A DNA stretch of 17,144 nucleotides from JBIOJM01 sp044450785 (GTDB lineage: Bacteria; Planctomycetota; Planctomycetia; Isosphaerales; Isosphaeraceae). Where the stretch lies: contig JBIOJM010000220.1 of assembly GCA_044450785.1 (NCBI GenBank), positions 1 through 17,144 on the forward strand. The letters are read 5' to 3'. Both the position numbers and the translations under genes were made by a program. Below the pieces are notes generated by a model, which made no database searches, was not told where the DNA came from, and was given only the letters and a program-made list of their open reading frames with translations. Below, one piece after another: positions 14,553-17,144 of the stretch (position 1 is its first letter; every line of letters begins with the position of its first letter).

Positions 14553-16571
14553 TCAAGCGGGCTCATCTTTCCCAGCACGACCGTCCGGGCGGAACGCGGG
14601 CCGGCGTCCAGGGCGTTCATGCCGGCGCGCCGACGCTGCTCCGACAGCCACGAGGGACATCACGAGCAATTCGAGAATCACACCCACGCTGAAGCCGAAC
14701 ATCCTTGCGGCTTCGTCATGGTTCGGAAAAACGCTCAAGGCGATGTCATAGCCCCAGGTCGCGAAGGCAACCACAGCGCAGGCGATGGCGATCGTGGCTG
14801 CCCAGCGCACGACGTAGTCGGGCAAGAGAGGAGGCGAGAGGGCCCGTTCGGGCATGCGCCCGACGCAGCGGTCGAACGTGCGAATACTCAGCCACATTAT
14901 TCCGACGGCCCCGAGGGTCACCTCGACGACCCAGAACGAGGCCCACCAGATGAAGGCCCTGAACTCCTCGAGGCGGATTGAGAGGAGAAGGCCGAAGAAT
15001 CCCGTGCAAAAGATGGGACTGAGCGCAGCCAGACCCGTGGCGTCGTTCCTACCATTGCTAAGGACACCGACGAGGATCGGCCAGCCGGCGGCCACCAGGA
15101 CGAACAGGCTGACGCTGATGGCGATGGCCCGGCTCTGTCGTTTGGTCCAGATCGCCAGCGCCAGGCCGACGCTGGTCGTCGCCGCGCCGTGGGCCAGGAT
15201 CGTGGCGACCACCAGGGCAACGCCAAAGAGTCGATAGCCACGGCTCAGTTCCTTGGGGACGTACGCCACAATCCCTGGCGGAAGCGCCGGCGGCAGGGGC
15301 GGACGGGCCGTGGCCAGAGCGAGGGCCATCAATCCGGGACCGATCGCCAGCAGAGGGACCAGGCGGAACGTACCCCACCACTTTCCCACTACGATCGTCC
15401 GGGTCGAAAGCGGGGTGGCGGCGAGGACGTCCAGGCTGCCGCGCTGACGCTCCTCCGACATCGACATCGGCGCCACGGCGGACAACATCAACAAACCGAA
15501 GATCACCTGAATCACGTAGCCGAATATCCCCGCAATCAGAGCAGCCCCTGGGAACATGGGCGGTCGTGGGAGTCCGTGCCTCCATACCGCGAAAGCACCG
15601 ACGACGCAGGCGATGCCGGTCGTCCCGCCCACGAGCACGATAAGACCGATCATCCAGAGGGACGGTCGGGAGCGGTGCCATTCGCGCCAGAGCACGGGAT
15701 TACCGTCGAGGGAAGGACCGGGCAGCCGTCGGATCAGCCGGCCGAGCCGGCCGAGCACCGCCTTCCGGTTTTCGCCGGCGCCGCGGCAGGCGACGGGCCG
15801 CATCCGCCAGACCGCGAGCACCGTGAACACGCCCGAAGCCCCCAGCGCCACGGCGAAGAAGACCAGATAGTCCCAGAGATCGACTCGGCCGGTCGCGTCG
15901 TAAGGGGCGAACGCCAGATAGAACGGGTTGGCCACGTCAGCCCACCGGGAAGGTGAGCGGACCAGTCCGCCCGCCGACAAGACCCACCAGATCGGCGAGG
16001 CCAGCACGAGGAAGATCCAGAACGTGTACACCACCATGACGACCTCGTGCGGCTTCCGCGCCCAGACCGAGAGCGCCAAAGCCATGCAGCAGCCGAGCAA
16101 GGCGACGGCGATGATCACGGCGAACGCCATCGTCAGGGCCAGCGGATCGATGCCGCCCAAGAGCGACGTGATCGCCAGGACCGGCCAGGTGCAAGCGACC
16201 AGGCCCAGGACCGGCAGGAGCCGCGCCGCCAGCTTTTCCAGGACGATTTCCGGGTCCGACAGGTCGGTGGCCAGCATGTGCGCCAGGGTTCCCCGCGAGC
16301 GATCCAGGCAGATTGCGCCCGCGGTCGCCGCCGGGGCCGCAAGCATCACGAGCGCCAGCTCGACGCCGATCAGCGCGGAGAAGTAAGCCTCGCCGAGTCC
16401 CGCGTAATCTCGCCGCGATCGGTCGGCCCGCATCGCGCCAGTCGACCACGCGATCGTCGCCATCGCGACCAGGAGCACCGACACGCCGAACGACCGGGCC
16501 GCATAGGTCTGCCAGCGTCGCGAGCCGGTCAAGCATTCGTAGATGAAGACCGGACCGAGCCCCCACCGCAT
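14553..16571 (-). CDS. ABC-2-type transporter permease, paralogue with truncated third module
   Basis: A 672-residue polytopic membrane protein, collinear with its downstream paralogue through module A (about 1-285) and module B1 (about 290-565, with the same SAVAPMSMSEERQRGSLD and TPLSTRTIVVGKWW). The second B module starts normally (PERALSPPLLPDYVVRW ... LLVMSLVAVGAA) and then shifts frame. The coding sense of the coupling motif continues in another frame at about 14645-14564 (EQRRRAGMNALDAG, RTVVLGKM) while the real product ends in an arginine-rich tail and stops at 14553. So about two thirds of module B2 is missing. The frame is open to 16712, but ATG 16571 has AGGAGAG 6 bases upstream and the conserved MRWGLGPVF start. 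No ATPase gene lies upstream within the window. The protein may still work as a two-module permease. Confidence 0.78.
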   Translation of the reverse strand: MRWGLGPVFIYECLTGSRRWQTYAARSFGVSVLLVAMATIAWSTGAMRADRSRRDYAGLGEAYFSALIGVELALVMLAAPAATAGAICLDRSRGTLAHMLATDLSDPEIVLEKLAARLLPVLGLVACTWPVLAITSLLGGIDPLALTMAFAVIIAVALLGCCMALALSVWARKPHEVVMVVYTFWIFLVLASPIWWVLSAGGLVRSPSRWADVANPFYLAFAPYDATGRVDLWDYLVFFAVALGASGVFTVLAVWRMRPVACRGAGENRKAVLGRLGRLIRRLPGPSLDGNPVLWREWHRSRPSLWMIGLIVLVGGTTGIACVVGAFAVWRHGLPRPPMFPGAALIAGIFGYVIQVIFGLLMLSAVAPMSMSEERQRGSLDVLAATPLSTRTIVVGKWWGTFRLVPLLAIGPGLMALALATARPPLPPALPPGIVAYVPKELSRGYRLFGVALVVATILAHGAATTSVGLALAIWTKRQSRAIAISVSLFVLVAAGWPILVGVLSNGRNDATGLAALSPIFCTGFFGLLLSIRLEEFRAFIWWASFWVVEVTLGAVGIMWLSIRTFDRCVGRMPERALSPPLLPDYVVRWAATIAIACAVVAFATWGYDIALSVFPNHDEAARMFGFSVGVILELLVMSLVAVGAASARRHERPGRRPAFRPDGRAGKDEPA

Positions 16572-16649
16572 GGCTCTCTCCTGGCCTGGCGTCCCCGGCG
16601 CTCGGGCGCTCCCCGGATATCGCTTCCAGTCCCAACGTAGGTCGTTCGC

Positions 16650-16663
16650 CGCCCGGACGGGCG
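16650..16663. promoter_or_regulatory. Small GC inverted repeat in the permease leader region
   Basis: CGCCCG-GA-CGGGCG is followed on the plus strand by TATTTT and then by the 8-base palindrome ACAATTGT (16671-16678). It lies about 80-100 bases upstream of the permease start on the minus strand. TACAAT on the minus strand at 16679-16674 could be a -10 box, but no good -35 accompanies it. It could be an operator or a leader hairpin, or chance. Confidence 0.25.
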
Positions 16664-16708
16664 TATTTTGACAATTGTACGAACACCCTGCTCGAAGGGT
16701 TAGCCCTT

Positions 16709-17113
16709 TCACGGCGACCGCGGAAAAGGCGGCCGAAGGATCTCAGCCGCCCTCGGCGACGTCGCCAGAGTATTCCGGATCAACTGAGATTCGAGGATTG
16801 AGATTTGCGATTCCTGATTCAGGCCCGGCTCTTCTCCCTCGGCTCTCCCGGGCTGTTCTTCCCGCTTGTCAAGTCCCGAATCGACGCCAGAATTCGCCGC
16901 ATCTCCAACAGGATCTTTATTTTGTATCGTGATCACATTTTCATCGAATTTGGCTTCGTTCGTCTCATTTTCGCTGTTTTCCCCCCGCGGGCTCATCCCA
17001 TCGCCGCAGTTCGCCACCGCGTCTGCATCGCTCACGTCGCGTGAGTTTCCCCCGGCGTCGCCGGCACCCGCGTCAAGCTCCGAGCCATCAGGAACGCGAT
17101 CCGAAGCATGCAT
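16709..17113 (-). CDS. Doubtful small ORF of unknown function in an AT-richer patch
   Basis: A 134-residue open frame starting MHASDRVPDGSELDAG. It is acidic and low in hydrophobic residues, with no domain, signal peptide or membrane segment recognised. The middle (ENETNEAKFDENVITIQNKD) comes from clearly AT-richer DNA (about 16890-16985) than its surroundings. GAGGAG directly touches the ATG, leaving no spacing for a normal ribosome site. The heptamer array 16786-16820 is read through in frame and gives a pseudo-repeated QESQISILESQL. These points make a real protein doubtful. It may instead be a dispersed repeat or the degraded end of another gene. Otherwise the 573 bases from 16572 to the window edge hold only the repeats listed separately. 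Confidence 0.25.
   Translation of the reverse strand: MHASDRVPDGSELDAGAGDAGGNSRDVSDADAVANCGDGMSPRGENSENETNEAKFDENVITIQNKDPVGDAANSGVDSGLDKREEQPGRAEGEEPGLNQESQISILESQLIRNTLATSPRAAEILRPPFPRSP
16786..16820. repeat. Heptamer tandem array, five units
   Basis: Five consecutive 7-base units follow the pattern NNGATTN (first unit GAGATTC at 16786-16792, last CTGATTC at 16814-16820); one unit reads GAGGATT. The period is exact although units differ by one to three bases. It is one of several heptamer arrays in this window. Confidence 0.65.
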
Positions 17114-17119
17114 CTCCTC

Positions 17120-17144
17120 GTGGCGGGTGGCGGGTGGTGGGTGG
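17120..17144. repeat. Heptamer tandem array at the right edge
   Basis: Units of GTGGCGG (17120-17126, 17127-17133), then GTGGTGG (17134-17140), then a partial unit cut by the window end. The period is again 7 bases, and the array probably continues beyond the window. It lies just upstream of the doubtful minus-strand ORF. Confidence 0.75.

Noticed and set aside
16572..16712. N-terminal extension of the upstream permease to 16712
   Set aside because: The extra 47 residues are not hydrophobic or conserved in the paralogue, and AGGAGAG precedes the ATG at 16571.

Overview
The window looks like chromosomal DNA from a high-GC planctomycete, most likely the Isosphaeraceae or a close relative. This rests on gene content: an ECF sigma factor paired with a Ser/Thr kinase, FHA-kinase and kinase-transmembrane-WD40 proteins, a decayed kinase with a DUF1080-like remnant, and large permeases of a type I associate with that family. 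No rRNA, tRNA, CRISPR array, intact mobile element or replication origin was seen.

Left part (1-6280), signalling. On the minus strand an ECF-type sigma factor (501-1118) lies upstream of the 5' end of a Ser/Thr kinase gene that leaves the window at base 1. Divergent from it, on the plus strand, are two tandem 405-residue paralogues (1314-2531 and 2645-3862). Each has an FHA domain followed by a kinase fold that has lost several catalytic residues. A membrane-anchored kinase with intact catalytic motifs follows (3859-5502), joined by a 4-base start/stop overlap. Its sensor part has shrunk to one WD40 repeat. This trio is the best candidate for an unusual system: two phosphothreonine-reader pseudokinases made together with one active transmembrane kinase. 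A wrecked kinase gene (5861-6280, minus) closes the region.

Middle part (6281-10163), housekeeping and stress. All on the plus strand: the large-conductance mechanosensitive channel MscL, the histidine-pathway isomerase HisA away from other his genes, and a 692-residue EF-G paralogue of the EF-G-2 type. A long near-perfect hairpin (10099-10163) ends the EF-G gene and the convergent amt gene.

Right part (10174-17144), membrane transport. All on the minus strand: an Amt-family ammonium channel, then two tandemly duplicated giant ABC-2-type permeases with no ATPase gene beside them. Both have an N-terminal module and a C-terminal module. The downstream one carries a second full copy of the C-terminal module. 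The upstream one has only a truncated, frameshifted second copy that runs directly into the next gene's ribosome-binding site, as expected after unequal recombination. The last 570 bases hold an AT-richer doubtful ORF and short tandem repeats.

Across the window, intergenic gaps carry short tandem arrays whose unit is always 7 bp but whose sequence differs from site to site (290-310, 402-429, 10094-10121 with 10141-10161, 16786-16820, 17120-17144). Two of these sites form long hairpins.
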